From Euptelea pleiosperma (taxonomy: Eukaryota > Streptophyta > Magnoliopsida > Ranunculales > Eupteleaceae): DNA of 64,000 nucleotides. The stretch lies in NCBI GenBank assembly GCA_035048495.1, contig CM068544.1, forward strand, positions 45,223,893-45,287,892. The letters run 5' to 3'. The translations under genes and the position numbers were made by a program. Shown here in pieces: positions 44,512 through 56,007 of the stretch (the stretch's first letter is position 1; each line of letters opens with the position of its first letter). The notes under the pieces were generated by a model, which saw nothing but the letters and a program-made list of their open reading frames with translations, had not been told where the DNA came from and made no database searches.

Positions 44512-46104
44512 TTAGGTGTGAAGCGGTGGTATACTCATCGATCTTATGTCGTCGATCAGTGCCTCCAAGTTACGGTAAGAGGACCCACCTTGGCTAACAG
44601 AATTCCTCGCCATCTCCGCTATTTTATCAGCAGATCTTATAAACTCCTCTCTCCTGTCGTCCATCAGATCCCTCACCATCTTTTCCACCGTTGACCTATC
44701 ACACTTATCTTTCATGTCTAGACCAACCCTCCACTCCTGGCTCACGAACCTGCTGTTGATCTGCTGGTCCGCAAAGTATGGCCAACATATCATCGGAACT
44801 CCTGCAAAAATACTCTCCAGCGTCGAATTCCATCCGCTGTGGGTCAGAAATCCACCAACTGCCGGGTGTGTCAACACCTCCTCTTGTGGGGCCCACGCCA
44901 CCATGTAACCCCTCTCCTTTATTGCCTCTACCAGCTCCGCCGGGATCTGATAGTCCTCTTCCTCACCTGTGATGGACTCAGTCCGTATGACCCACAAGAA
45001 TGACTTCCCGCTATTGAGTAGACCGTAGCAAAACTCCAACAATTCGTCACGTGTCATGACAGCAAAACTGCCAAAGCTGACGTACAGAATGGATTTTGAT
45101 GGCTGCGAGTCGAGCCACGTCAAGCAGCTTCTGTCTACTTCCCATAGGCTATTGGAGGAAACAGACGCAGAGGAATCTTTGCACGGAGCGGAATCACTGC
45201 GTCGGGAATTTAACAGAGCATGGAGAGGTCCGAGCGTGTAAAGTATGGGGTAGGGAGAGCGGATTTGAGAGAGGATCGGGCCGTCAAGGTCTTCGAAGGT
45301 GTTGAGTATGAAAGCGGAGGCTCGAGTCGAATTGAGGGTTTCAGTCAAGACGAGTTGAAGAGACTTATCAGTGAGTTCTTTCGCTCGGCAGAAACTCGGT
45401 AGATCTCGACGTCGGAGAAAGCCCTCCATCCCCGGCACACATGTTATCTGCCGATCCATATCGGTATCTTCTACAGATAATCATAGTTTTATACCCACTT
45501 AGTAAGAAATAAAGAAAACGGGGTTGAATCAAAAGAGAACCAAATTAAAGAATCCAACAAACCTACCTTTGAAAGGAAGCTCGCCCGCTTCAATGAGTTT
45601 TGGAAGACAGAGATAAGCCCACACACAACAAGCACTGATAGTTCGGAAAGAAATGATCGGAATCCCAAGCTCTTTTGCAACATCAATTGCAAAACCGAAG
45701 ATCCCATCTGCTATAATACAAGTCACTGGCGGCCTGTCGTCAGATATCAGGCGACCGGAAATCATAATTTCTCGGAAAAGCGGCTTCATAACGATGTTGA
45801 TCGAATCAATCATTTCATCAAGGATGTCACCCGAGCGTGGGTGGTCATCAGGAAGAACGTCGTTAATAGTCTCGAAGCGGAATCCATGGAAGCGAGCGAA
45901 GCGGGTATGGGCATCAGTGAAGCGATGGAGGCGCTGGTGGTTGCGGTCGTTGTTGAGGAAGGTGACGTGGAGTCCAGCTAGGCAGAGGAGCTCCGCTAAC
46001 TTGAGCATGGAGTTGACGTGTCCCTGTGCCTGTAAGGGGAAGATGAGCACGTGTGGAACTGGTTTTTGCTCCATCGGGGGTTCCTCCGCTTGTGTGGTGC
46101 CCAT
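44512..46104 (-). CDS. UGT709: UGT709-like UDP-glycosyltransferase, copy C
   Basis: Two exons, 46104-45567 and 45470-44512, with a 96-bp phase-1 GT-AG intron; 498 aa. The N-terminus has HVLIFPLQAQGHVNSM with His29. The usual PAQGH is QAQGH here, one residue before the catalytic loop. PSPG box: WAPQEEVLTHPAVGG, THSGWNSTLES, YFADQ. It carries a 6-9-residue insertion in the linker (SAPCKDSSASVSS) that copies A and B lack. The open frame extends upstream to 46296, but MGTTQAEEPP at 46104 aligns with copy A's start and sits below a TATA box. Reaction as for the other UGT709-like genes; substrate unknown. It appears intact. Confidence 0.92.
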
Positions 46105-46162
46105 GTAACGTAACTTTGGAGTTGAGAACAGACCGGTAATGTGAAGCCACTGCTCTCTTTCA

Positions 46163-46170
46163 TTTATATA
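46163..46170 (-). promoter_or_regulatory. TATA box of UGT copy C
   Basis: TATATAAA on the minus strand, about 60 bp upstream of the chosen ATG. Confidence 0.6.
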
Positions 46171-46371
46171 GGATCCGCTTTCGAATCTATCCATGAACCA
46201 CCCGACATTTTTTACGACTAGTAGGTGCACTACGACTAGTAGGTGCACGTCTGGACAATTAGAGTTGGAATGAAAATGCGGATGACTGGTTAACAACTAA
46301 AAACTCAACGGAGAACTTAATACTCACTAATTTCGCTTGAACATGTAGTATGTCCTCCGCAACTAAACTAA

Positions 46372-46649
46372 GGAGGTGTTTGGGAATGAGAAGTAAAAGC
46401 ACTTGGACTTGTAGTAGAAGTTCCTAGTTGATTTTTTACCTCCAAAAAAGTCAGAAGTTAAAAGTGTCCAGAGGCATTCTAATGTTTGAGAAGTAATTTC
46501 TCCTAGAATTTAAAAGCTAAAAAATTTAGCCTCAGTTTTAAGTTAGTATTTTACTTTTCAAAAGTTAAAATATGAAACACATCCAAACAAACCAACTTTT
46601 TGGCTTATAAAAGTCAATAAGTTATTTTTTGGTGTCGCCAAACACCCCC
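46372..46649. mobile_element. TIR MITE with GGAGGTGTTTGG ends
   Basis: Ends GGAGGTGTTTGGG and GCCAAACACCCCC, flanked by TAA on both sides (46369-46371, 46650-46652). 278 bp, no ORF, probably Harbinger-like. Confidence 0.75.
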
Positions 46650-46652
46650 TAA

Positions 46653-47730
46653 GAAACTCAGCCAATTTTTGAAATTATTTCTGAAATACCCTCATATTCT
46701 ATGAAACATATGTAGCACAATCAAGTAAAATGACAATATATACACAAAAAAAAAGAGAGAGATAAATTAAACAGAATAAAAGGAAACAAATTATTTTTCA
46801 CGGAATTCCTTAGCATATATTCATTCACTCTTTTATTAGTTGATCCATAACTTATTTTGGCATTGAGCTTCATCAGAACAGAGACAAAATATAATAATAA
46901 AAAACATTGCCAAATATAATATGAGCTTAAAAAGTTTTCTACAAATCTCATTAAAATAAGTTAAAAAAAAAATAATTCAAGAATCTTCAATCTTAAAAAG
47001 TTAAGTTAGGGCTAAGATTCTTAACATAATTTTCTTGATTACCACTCTTTGCTTTTTTTTTTTTAAGGATTTTCAAATTTAAAAATAAATAAAAATAGTC
47101 AAAATTTATTAAAAATTAGTTCAGTGCAGTAAATTAGAAGAATAAGAAGGAAAGATGGTTGCATGAATAAGAAAATTATCTTAGAAAGGGTTAAATAAGA
47201 ATTCGAAGAGCAGAGAACTTCTAGGCCCACAGAAAATGGCATACAGCAAGCAGAGGTCATGGGAGAAAGAAAGTGTCGAGATAGTAGAAAAGGGTATAAC
47301 GGTCATAGGTATTTAAGTCAATCAAAAAATTTTCTCGTATCGGTGCTTATATATATTACTAATATAATGAGAAAACGGTTAAATTTTGATATGTTCATCG
47401 GACATGCAATTACTTGCAAGAAACAATTTATTCTCTAGGAAGATACAAAAACAGTATATATATATATAACTGGAGGAGATTGTAATTGGTTGAGAGATTT
47501 TAGGTATGGGAGAGAGAGGGAGACATTTTAAGTGGATTGGTTTTGTATTGGGATGGAAGTATACCCATGATTTATGTAACTGTTTGATGGTGAAGAGATA
47601 ATAATTCCTTCTGTTTCAATGCAATCCACAGACAGCAAAGTGTCTACTACCATTCCTAACTGAAAGCTATTTTCTGCCTTTAGATATAAAAAAGAAATTA
47701 AAACCTCAAACAACAACGAACAAATTTTTT
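46653..47730. other. AT-rich intergenic, nothing recognised
   Basis: Short chance ORFs only; a small TA microsatellite near 47455-47468. Confidence 0.5.
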
Positions 47731-47878
47731 TTCTAACCTAAGATTGAAGAGACCTAAAAAGGAATAGTATGGTAAATCATAAATTTTTATTGAAGAAGAA
47801 AAGCTTCAAATTGCAACTATAAGAAAAAAGAGGTTCAAGTAGCAGTAATGGATGAAGTAGAAGAAAGAGGTAATTTTC
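47731..47878 (+). repeat. Direct repeat, left copy
   Basis: About 150 bp that recurs in the same orientation at 48718-48868. Shared words include AAGATTGAAGAG, TCAAGTAGCAGTAATGGATG and AGAAGAAAGAGGTA. The pair brackets the proteasome exon relic. Confidence 0.75.
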
Positions 47879-48329
47879 TTAAAAAAGATGCAGATGGAGA
47901 CTCTAATATTACCAACTATATGGGTGTTTGGCCATCCCTACGTGGAACTACACATTAAAACTCATCACGATTAGTGTTTTTTAACCTTCAAGAGATTGAA
48001 GATCAGAACCATGAGGAATAAACTTTGAATGATGTTTGTTTCAAGATAAGCATCTCGATTACATGTTCCGTCCCAATCAGGGGAGGTTAACCAAAATAAG
48101 AAAAAAAAATGAATGAATAAATAATAATGTCTATTTGACATTGCTATGCACTATGTTTTTGGGGGCGTGAAAAAGTTGGAATTATTATAACTTTGGTTAC
48201 CAAAAAGTCTTACAACCCAGAGATCTTTGTTTCATCTTCTTCATGTTGTCCAGAACTAAGAGAATACAATTATAGATAAATTCCATAACCCAAATTAGAT
48301 GGCGCCCATGATCAACTTATAAATTTGTG

Positions 48330-48520
48330 TATACTTTTGTTGAAGCCCCGCAATATAACGTGTGTTATATTCAACAGTTATAGGAACCTCGATTGTAAGC
48401 ATGCGACTCTATCATTCAAGTTGTGCCTTGTTTATCAGGACCTGTGCATCTGCTTATGCTTTTAGGCCAACACATGCCAACACAATGTGACCATCTACGT
48501 CTACAATCTTCCTAACCGAT
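48330..48520 (-). pseudogene. PAD1: Proteasome subunit alpha type-7 exon relic
   Basis: After an acceptor-like TTTGCAG, the minus strand reads SVRKIVDVDGHIVLACAGL, then an in-frame stop, ADAQVLINKAQLE, two more stops, then TVEYNTRYIAGLQQKYTQ. This is the middle of the 20S proteasome alpha-7 (PAD) subunit. Three stop codons and the absence of flanking exons show it is dead. It lies between two 150-bp direct repeats. Confidence 0.88.
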
Positions 48521-48717
48521 CTGCAAAATAGATAATGCTAATAAGTTAGTTTGCTTGCAAATAAAAAATGGACCATATTGAAAAGAACACAAACAACAAA
48601 AAGAGATTCAATCGGTCTTGCACTGAAGAGAAGTCAAGCTGAAACTCATACAAAATAAACCCATATATTTGATCCACTCTATAAGAATATAGACATCCAG
48701 GTTCAGTAGAACTAATT

Positions 48718-48868
48718 TCTAACAATCCAAGATTGAAGAGGCCTAAGAAATGATTAGTAAGGTAAATTATAGATTTATATTGAGGAAGAAGAGTATCGAA
48801 TTACAACAATTATGAAAAAGAGTTTCAAGTAGCAGTAATGGATGAAGCAGAAGAAAGAGGTACTTTCT
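48718..48868 (+). repeat. Direct repeat, right copy
   Basis: Second copy of the 47731-47878 repeat, about 985 bp away, diverged by scattered substitutions and small indels. Neither begins TG nor ends CA clearly, so LTR status is not supported. Confidence 0.75.
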
Positions 48869-49246
48869 TGGAAGAAAAAGAAAGAAGTACTTTTCTTAAA
48901 TCTCTTCTTCGTCTGAAATGTCTTTTTGGTTTTCAGTGAACATGTTTGCCTCAATTGATATTGCCACAAACTGAATTTCTTTACATATTAGTATACACGA
49001 AATTCAACAAAAATTAAAAATGCTCTGAAAATTAAAATTAAAGAATTATTGGATCCAACAGTGAACAAATAATCAAGACCAACCACCATGTACCACATTA
49101 ACAAAAGATCTAAGGGGCATGTTCTAAACACAAACCATCATGGACATCGCATTTGTTAAAAAGATGTATTACAGTGAATTGGATCCCAAAAATAAATCAC
49201 ACCTGAAGTTTGAGAACACTTGTTTTCTGCGTAGCGGTAAGAATAC

Positions 49247-49323
49247 CTCCCATCGATTTGAAAGGAACCCAGACACCAAAATGAAGGCAGCGAAACCCAT
49301 CATGAGCAGAAAGAAACCCGAAC
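49247..49323 (-). other. Possible orphan exon encoding a membrane segment
   Basis: Between an acceptor (TGCAG) and a donor (GAG|GTATTC), the minus strand encodes SGFFLLMMGFAAFILVSGFL, a convincing transmembrane stretch followed by SNRWE. No neighbouring exon is recognised. It may be another captured fragment or chance. Confidence 0.3.
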
Positions 49324-49529
49324 CTGCACTCACAAAGAAAAAGAAATTTAAAAAAAAATGAATACATAGATGAGAGAGAGAGGATTTAATAAGACAAAAA
49401 AATAAAAACAAGGTAGTTAGATGGTTTTCCATGACCCTCATAATCTATACCATAAACTGAAAGACCCGCCTTGGTAAGTCGAGTTCTAGTACCCGAATCA
49501 CATGGCAAATATCTCAAAATTCAGAATTT

Positions 49530-49840
49530 TCAGGAGCATTCTCATTGTAATGGTCATTAGTGGCCAACGTTTTTTCAAACCATGCTTCAAACCCACATGC
49601 CATCTTATTGGGGCCAAAACAACACCTAAGAGTTTTGGTAGTCTAAATGAGGAAATTTGGAGTGACTTGTGGATCCCCTCGGACCCCTCCATCCCATCCA
49701 ATGGCATCAATCTTGAGCCCTCTAATGGATCAATGATCCATAGGGTTAGGCAACTTATAGATCTAGAAACTGGGCTGGGGAATTGGATGTTATCAACAAT
49801 ATATTCCAATCAAATATCCACTCTCACATTGCAGTAGGTT
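49530..49840 (+). mobile_element. Possible LINE ORF2 fragment
   Basis: EEIWSDLWIPSDPSIPS followed by VRQLID resembles the segment between RT and zinc-binding domains in plant LINEs (IWSDPWIPS). It is short and has no recognised ends. Confidence 0.35.
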
Positions 49841-50151
49841 TCTTAACAAAATGGAAGTTTGTGACACTTGACCTATGCTGTATCTATGTGCTACTTACTG
49901 TAAACTCTCCTTTATAGGGATGTAAATCGGCAACATACATATGAACTGACTTTGCTCAATGGTGAGCCATAAATTTAGGATAGTACACATCAAGATAAAA
50001 TTGTAGCTGGTCATGAGATGTTAATAGAGAACTCAAAGCATGGAGAAAAAATGTTATCAATTTGTACATGGCAGAGAACGCAGGAAAGTAAATTCAAAAT
50101 CACATGGTGATCTAATTCATTGTGTATGTAGGCCTTCATAAATATATAATT

Positions 50152-51195
50152 ATTAAGGGGGTGTGGAAAGGCATTTCCAAGATGACCGGGGTCATTAGAA
50201 ACGGCAGCACATTCAAAGTGGGTAATGGTTGCAAAGTGAGATTCTGGGAAGATAGGTGGTGCGGGGATCGCCCCCTTAGTGAAGAGTTTCCTTCGATCTT
50301 TGCTATCTCTAATAGGAAAGGAAAATCAGTCTGGGCTATTTCGTCTTATGATAATGGCGTCCTTTCTTGGGATTTGGGTCTTAGAAGACGGCTCAACGAT
50401 TGGGAGGTGGACTCAGTGGCTCCCTTAATGAATCGGCTTGATGGAGTTAAGCTATCGGGCAGTGTGAATGATAGCAGATGGTGGATTGAGGACCCCAACG
50501 GTAGGATTTCAGTGAAATCTCTTTATAAAGCTCTCAAGGATCGATCGTCGAGTGCGTTCCCGGCGAACCGTATATGGAAGTTTCCGATCCCATCTAAAGT
50601 ATCTTTCTTTGTCTGGTGCGCTATGTTGGATAAGATCCTTTTTGTGGAAAATCTGAAAAAGTGGGGCCTTCATATGCCTAACAAATGTATTCTCTGTTGT
50701 CACGACGAGGAAACGAGTGACCATGTACTAATCCATTGTAGCGTGACAAGGAGGATATGTGAGAGTTTCTTTTGCCTATTCGAGATGTCTTGGGTGCTAC
50801 CCAAGTCAGTTTACAATCTGTTTACAGAATGGAATTCTATAGCCTTTTCCGTCAGAGGTCGTATTCTTTGGTCGCTCATACCTTTTGCTATTTGCTGGGA
50901 GGTTTGGAAAGAGAGAAATCTTTGAATTTTCGAAGATAAAGGGGTAGATGTGGATAAGATCATCCTGAAGATCAAAGCTACAATGTATTATTGGGGTGCA
51001 GTCATTCCCGATCTCTTGAGGTTCAAGTTTGAAGATTATGTGTTTCGTTGGGATCTTTTGATTTCCCAAGTGTAGTTCTCCGCGTTGAGTTGCTTTGGTG
51101 CCCTTGCTGCCTGGTCTTGCAGCTGTTGTATAGCTTTTGTGGGCCCTCTCAGCCCCGTTTTTAATATAAATCTTTTACCAATCAAAAATAAATAA
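50152..51195 (+). mobile_element. 5'-truncated LINE with zf-RVT domain
   Basis: It encodes the C-terminal part of a LINE ORF2: FKVGNGCKVRFWEDRWCGD, then the zinc-binding segment IWKFPIPSKVSFFVWCAML with C-x2-C and H-x4-C ligands (CILCC...DHVLIHC). A TGA at 50923-50925 interrupts WKERN-IFEDKG; the frame otherwise continues to TAG 51073-51075. The tail is (TAAA)n. A perfect 14-bp duplication ATAAATATATAATT flanks it (50138-50151 and 51196-51209). Truncated and inactive. It landed at the end of the RLP remnant. Confidence 0.92.
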
Positions 51196-51224
51196 ATAAA
51201 TATATAATTCAACATCAAATCCAG

Positions 51225-53712
51225 TTAATGGGATGCATGAATTAATATTGAAGTGGTTATTAGACAAATCAAGGACTTCAAGAAAACCCATTTTGCAGAT
51301 GGAGGGATTTTTCCTGTGAATTTATTCTTTGAGATTGAAATGAAGATGGTGGAGGGTGGCAGAATTGGAATTGACCCTTGCAGCATGTTGGAATGAAGAT
51401 CTAGATGTTGTAGCTTACAGATAATGTTGTTGTTGAGACTGGACCAAGTGAATGTGGTCAAGATATTGCAACAGCATCTTACCAATCATCTAAGGAGGAG
51501 AAGGGGAATGCAGAGGAGGATAAGTTCACAGTCAACTGTGGAAAAAACACCGAAACAATTCCCCCTTCTGCAGTTGTTGCATTTGTCTGTGCCTGTGAAC
51601 ATACAGGTCTGTATTTGAAGGATGCAAGCAATTATAAGGGCAAGTTAATTTCTGAATGTTCCTGTGATGGAAACACTGATTGCACAGGGAGTCATGTACC
51701 GTCTGATGTTTGGAATAGTAACCATGACGACACCATTATCTGTGGCCGAGGTTCAAATGGAATCATGTAAGTGGCGGAAGGACTAAATACTATTGAGAAG
51801 AACATCAATTGTTGCAGCAAAGAGAAAGAGAATGTTGCTTTTGAATACTTATCTCAACACAAGTCCCATGAAACTAACAGTATGATGTCTTGTACATTTG
51901 AAGGTTGCAGTGGTGGGGGAATTGACAGAACCAAATCCAGCAGCCGGTGCACTTGGGGAAGGTAGAACTCATACCGACATTTGTGATGAGCGACAGACTA
52001 TTATCTGAAAGACGGAGATCTCTAAGATTTTTTAGCTTCAAAAACATGTTCAGCTCTACTCTGCCACTAAAGTTTTTTGAAGAAAGTGTGAGATTTGTAA
52101 GGTTCATGAGTTCAGAGATTGACCTTGGAATTGGTCCATGTAACTCATTGTAACTTAAATCAATGTCCTCCAATGTGGATGAAGAAGCCTATATTCGAAC
52201 TCATTGAGATGACCAGTAAGTTGATTTTGGCTGAGGTCTAACCACTGCAATGATGGAAGTGTGAACAGAGAAGAAGGGATTGCTCCATTGGGTGAATTAT
52301 CTCTTAAGATAAAGCTGGTTATATTCAAAAGCCCACTTCCATAAGAAGGTATTGAACCTGTTAGCTGATTATGTGAAAGGTCTAAATAAACAAGTTCAGT
52401 TAGATTTGCAAGTAAAGATGGTATTTGACCATTGAACTTGCTCTCTGAAAGGTCCAATTCAATGAGTTGAGTAAGATTTACAAGAGAAGAGGACAATCGA
52501 CCACTGAAATTATTTTGAGAAAGGGTTAAATAAGTAAGTTGTCGAAGATTTTCGAAAGAAGATGGAATTTGACCATTGAAGCAATTCTTTGAAGTAGTAA
52601 ATTGGTTAGTTTAGTAAGCTTTCCAAGCAAAGACAAAATCTGGCCATTGAAATTGTTAAACGAAAGTCCCAAATAACTTAGTTGCGTAAGGTTCGCCAAT
52701 GAAGATGTGAATTCACAACTGAAATGGTTGAATGAGAGGTCTAAATTAATGAGTTTGGTAAGGTTTCCAAGAGAAGTTGGAGTTGACCCAGAGAAATTGC
52801 ATTGGTCAATATATAAATGATTCGAGAACTTAAGGTTACCTACTGAATCTGGTAGTTCCCCGAAGAAACTTGTGCGGGAGAGATCTAAGAGTCTCAGAGA
52901 ATTATTTTGACGAAATTCAGGCAAATTGCTAATGAGACCTGAATTGTTTCGCACTCTGAGGATTTGTAGGTTATGTATGTGAAAAATGTTCTCTTGGAAT
53001 TTTCCATGCAGTCCACAATGAGACAAGCTCAACACATGAAGATTAGGAAGTGATCGAGGATAAAGACTCACACCACTTACTGTCATGCGTTGAGATGTTC
53101 ACACTGTCAAGACGGAGATCTCTCAAATTAGATAGCTTTTGAATGAGTGACTTCAAGTTTCAACAAATGATAATAAGAATCATTAATGGAAGAAAGATCT
53201 AGAGAAACCAAGCTTGTCAAGTATGAGATTCCTAACGGAATTTGGCCAGAGAAGGCTGAATTAGAGAGGTTGAGATAGATCAAGTTCATGAGCCGATCAA
53301 ACCCAGATGGGATTAGGGAGTAGCTGAAGAAGTTATCAGCTAAGTTCAGTCTGTGAAGGTGGTGAAGGTGGAAGAGACTGCTGTTGGAATCAATAGTTCC
53401 AGAAAGCCAGCTGCTGCTAAGATTTAGACCTATCACATGACCTGTGAACTCATCGCAAGTGACACCATCCCATGAGCAACAATCAATACCTGACTCCCAA
53501 GATTCAACTATCGGGTAAGACGAAGAAGAAGAAGAAGAAGAAGATTCATATTTATCTATGGAAAACTGTTGCTTCAGTTGTAACAAGGCTGAGCTTTGGT
53601 CAGCAAGGCATTGGTGTTCTAGAGAAGACGAAGTTTGGCGGGATGATGAGAATAAGAAGAGGAGGCAAGAGAGGAGGTGGAGAAGATACGAAAGATATTT
53701 CATCATCTTCAT
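51225..53712 (-). pseudogene. LRR receptor-like protein (RLP) pseudogene
   Basis: It starts at 53712 (MKMMKYLSYLLHLLSCLLF, a signal peptide). The N-terminal cap is ALLQLKQQFSID and SWESGIDCCSWDGVTCDEF, followed by plant LRRs (LxxLxxLxLSxNxFSGxIPxxL). The frame breaks near 53130, 53090, 52590, 52170 and 51950, and the reading continues in another frame each time. LRRs resume on the far side of a foreign insert as QHLDLHSNMLQGSIPILPPS and KNKFTGKIPPS. The C-terminal transmembrane part is missing; the LINE at 50152-51195 lies just beyond. RLPs of this kind are cell-surface receptors in defence or development. A (GAA)n run encodes a Ser tract near 53525. No functional product is expected. Confidence 0.88.
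51480..51945 (+). pseudogene. Unidentified coding fragment inserted in the RLP relic
   Basis: The plus strand reads open for well over 100 codons with one TAA (51768-51770). It contains Cys-rich text such as AVVAFVCACEHTGLYLKD, LISECSCDGNTDCTGSH and, after the stop, KEKENVAFEYLSQHKSHE. The RLP text stops at both edges, so this is inserted DNA with protein-like composition. I do not recognise the family. Edges are approximate. Confidence 0.55.
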
Positions 53713-53895
53713 CTGTAGAAGTGAGAGATCGTTAAAGAAACACTGAACCACCCTTATAACTGCTAACGAAAAAGGTAGAAAGATAATACCTAGGTAGGTA
53801 TATATACAGCTTTCACAGCTAGAGATTGTAAAATAGGCAATTAGAGTGTTTTGTGAAGGGGGGGAAATGGAGCTTAGCATCCTAAGTCCTAACAT

Positions 53896-55150
53896 TCCTC
53901 GATTGGATGATGCTTAGGGAAATGCGTTATATCTAACTGATGAAGGTTACTGAGAAAGTTAGTAGAAAGAAAAAGAACTTCCTTCGGAATAGAATGGTTG
54001 TTAATTAAGAATTGCTTTGCAAGCTTTGCTGGCATTGCTGCCAAAATGTTTCCCCCTAAATTATAAGTACTTAAAGTGCAAAGGGGAGGAAATTCTTAGT
54101 CCACCTTTGACAAAGAATGGGGCAACTTTATCAGTTGATTGAGCAGAGTAACTCACACTAAGATGTAAATTTCACCAGTCACACTAAGATGTAATTACAC
54201 TATTTTTTAACGGAAATAGCTACAGAATCTATACTGTATATAAAGCGAAGCGACATTCCAAACAGTTACTTGAAGCCGAAAGTTCTACTTCCAAATATAA
54301 CCCAGCTATTAGAAGAAGCTGCATGCATAACCATGTAAATTTAGTTAGCTAAAAAACTTATCAAAGGTCCCGCATGGTTGCTCCAAAAAGTTTTTCCAGA
54401 TTGAAATGCTGTCTACAGAAAACTTTTAAGTAGACATTTTTTATTGTGCATGTCTTTTCCAAATGTTTGCTGAAAAACAGTTATGGCATCTATGCGGTCA
54501 TGCGGTCAGGTCCATCTTATATGAGTTGGTGGGGTAGGGTTCATTAAGAATGATTGACCTCAAGTCCACCGTATCAGGACATGCTAAATCATAAATCTTT
54601 GTCCTAACTAAGGCTCTGTATGGTTGACCTAAATAAGTTTTCTAGAAATGATTTTGCATGTAAACGTCATAAAAACTTCTTCTGCATCAATACTTTTTCA
54701 CATAAAAATCCTATTTTTCTGTAAAAGTTTTTGCTGATCACTACACAAAGCCTAAAACTAAATGTTCTTTACTAACTAACATCGACCCATTAAGTTTTCA
54801 AAACATTGGGCCGTCTCGGCCGAGTGGAATTGCCAATCTGTAGGTTGATTCCAGATTTCTGACTTGAATTTGAGTTATTTACATGTACAATTTTTCTAGA
54901 AAATGATTCTTATATAAAAAGTGTTGCTCTAGAAAAGTTTTCTAGAATTTTTCACATTCTTTTCTGAACTATAAATTTCAATAGGTACAATTTTTTCTAC
55001 ATTTCATATTGGCTTGCTGGTAATTTTTAACATTAGAATCTTGTCATTTTATTTTCTTCTTTCTTGGGCTGCCTATGAATCATGAAAATAGAAATGAAAT
55101 CATTTTATCTTGCTCAGATGATAACTTGGTTACAATTTAATCTACTCATC
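53896..55150. other. Intergenic, MITE-like ends only
   Basis: Repeated phrases (GGTCCCGCATGGTTG at about 54367, GGCTCTGTATGGTTGACC at about 54611) recur near 56515 and 56612 and may be ends of small hAT-like elements. No gene. Confidence 0.45.
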
Positions 55151-55156
55151 ATCCAG

Positions 55157-55490
55157 GTTTCTTTGAAATATATTGGTTTGGCTGTTTGTACATGCATCAC
55201 AAAATTCTTTCATGAGTATGCTTACATTCATTTTTTCACTTGAATTCAGTCATCTAACCCGATATCAAGAAATAGATGTTTGGTGACTTCGAAAACCATT
55301 TTTGTTCTTTGTAGAAGAGACTTGCTGGAGAGTTACAGGGGAAAGACAGGTTGCAAGAATAAGAAATTTATACTTAAAAAACATATTGAGACAGGACATT
55401 GAATTCTTTGATAAGGAAATAAAGACAGGAGAAGTTGCCGAAAGGATGTCAGGTGATACTGTTCTTATTCACAATGCCATGGGCAGAAGT
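55157..55490 (+). pseudogene. ABCB (MDR-type) transporter fragment, two exons
   Basis: Exon piece 1 (from 55157 after TCATCCAG) reads VSLKYIGLAVCTCITKFF. Piece 2 (55315-55490 after TTTGTAG, before GTAAG) reads [37 protein letters not shown] and [13 protein letters not shown]. These are consecutive exons of the first transmembrane domain of plant ABCB/P-glycoprotein transporters, with the intron retained. No nucleotide-binding domain or other exon is present. Confidence 0.9.
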
Positions 55491-55639
55491 GTAAGATTCA
55501 TTTCCATGTTCTTTCTGCAGAGCACCCAATGTTTTTGATAGAATAGGCAAAATATATGATGGAACTAAGGCACCTTATTGATTGAAAGGTTCGATCAATA
55601 AATAGGTGGGATATTTGTGGGATGTAAACCCGTATATCA

Positions 55640-55665
55640 AACAACAACAACAACAACAACAACAA
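55640..55665. repeat. (CAA)n microsatellite
   Basis: About eight CAA units in a row. Confidence 0.9.
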
Positions 55666-56007
55666 ATTAGGAAAATGGGGGAGAGAGTGAAATCAAATGG
55701 CAACATCAAAGTACAGAATCAGATTTCACAAAAGAAAGCATATTAAGGTCTGGTTTGTAACTGAAAAAATTTCTAACATAAAATCATTATGCGCTAATAT
55801 GATGATGTCCATAATTATTTGCACGTCATGTAATCAAAGATGAATGCATGTTGATGTAAAATTCTAACTTTCCTATTAGAAATATTATTCATTTAATCGA
55901 AGATGAATTTATGTTGATGTAAAATTATAACTTTCTACTAAATGATTCATTTCGGTAGTTAAACTTATTACATTTAAAATTGCCCTTGATAATTCTGAAC
56001 GTTACAG

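Noticed and set aside
46105..46296. Upstream extension of UGT copy C to 46296
   Set aside because: The extension includes the TATA box and has no homology to the paralogues; MGTTQ at 46104 aligns with copy A.
47731..48868. LTR retrotransposon with 150-bp LTRs
   Set aside because: No TG...CA ends, primer-binding site, polypurine tract or gag-pol text between the repeats.
55302..55538. Small intact ABC transporter gene
   Set aside because: Only two exons of one transmembrane domain remain; no nucleotide-binding domain, start or end.
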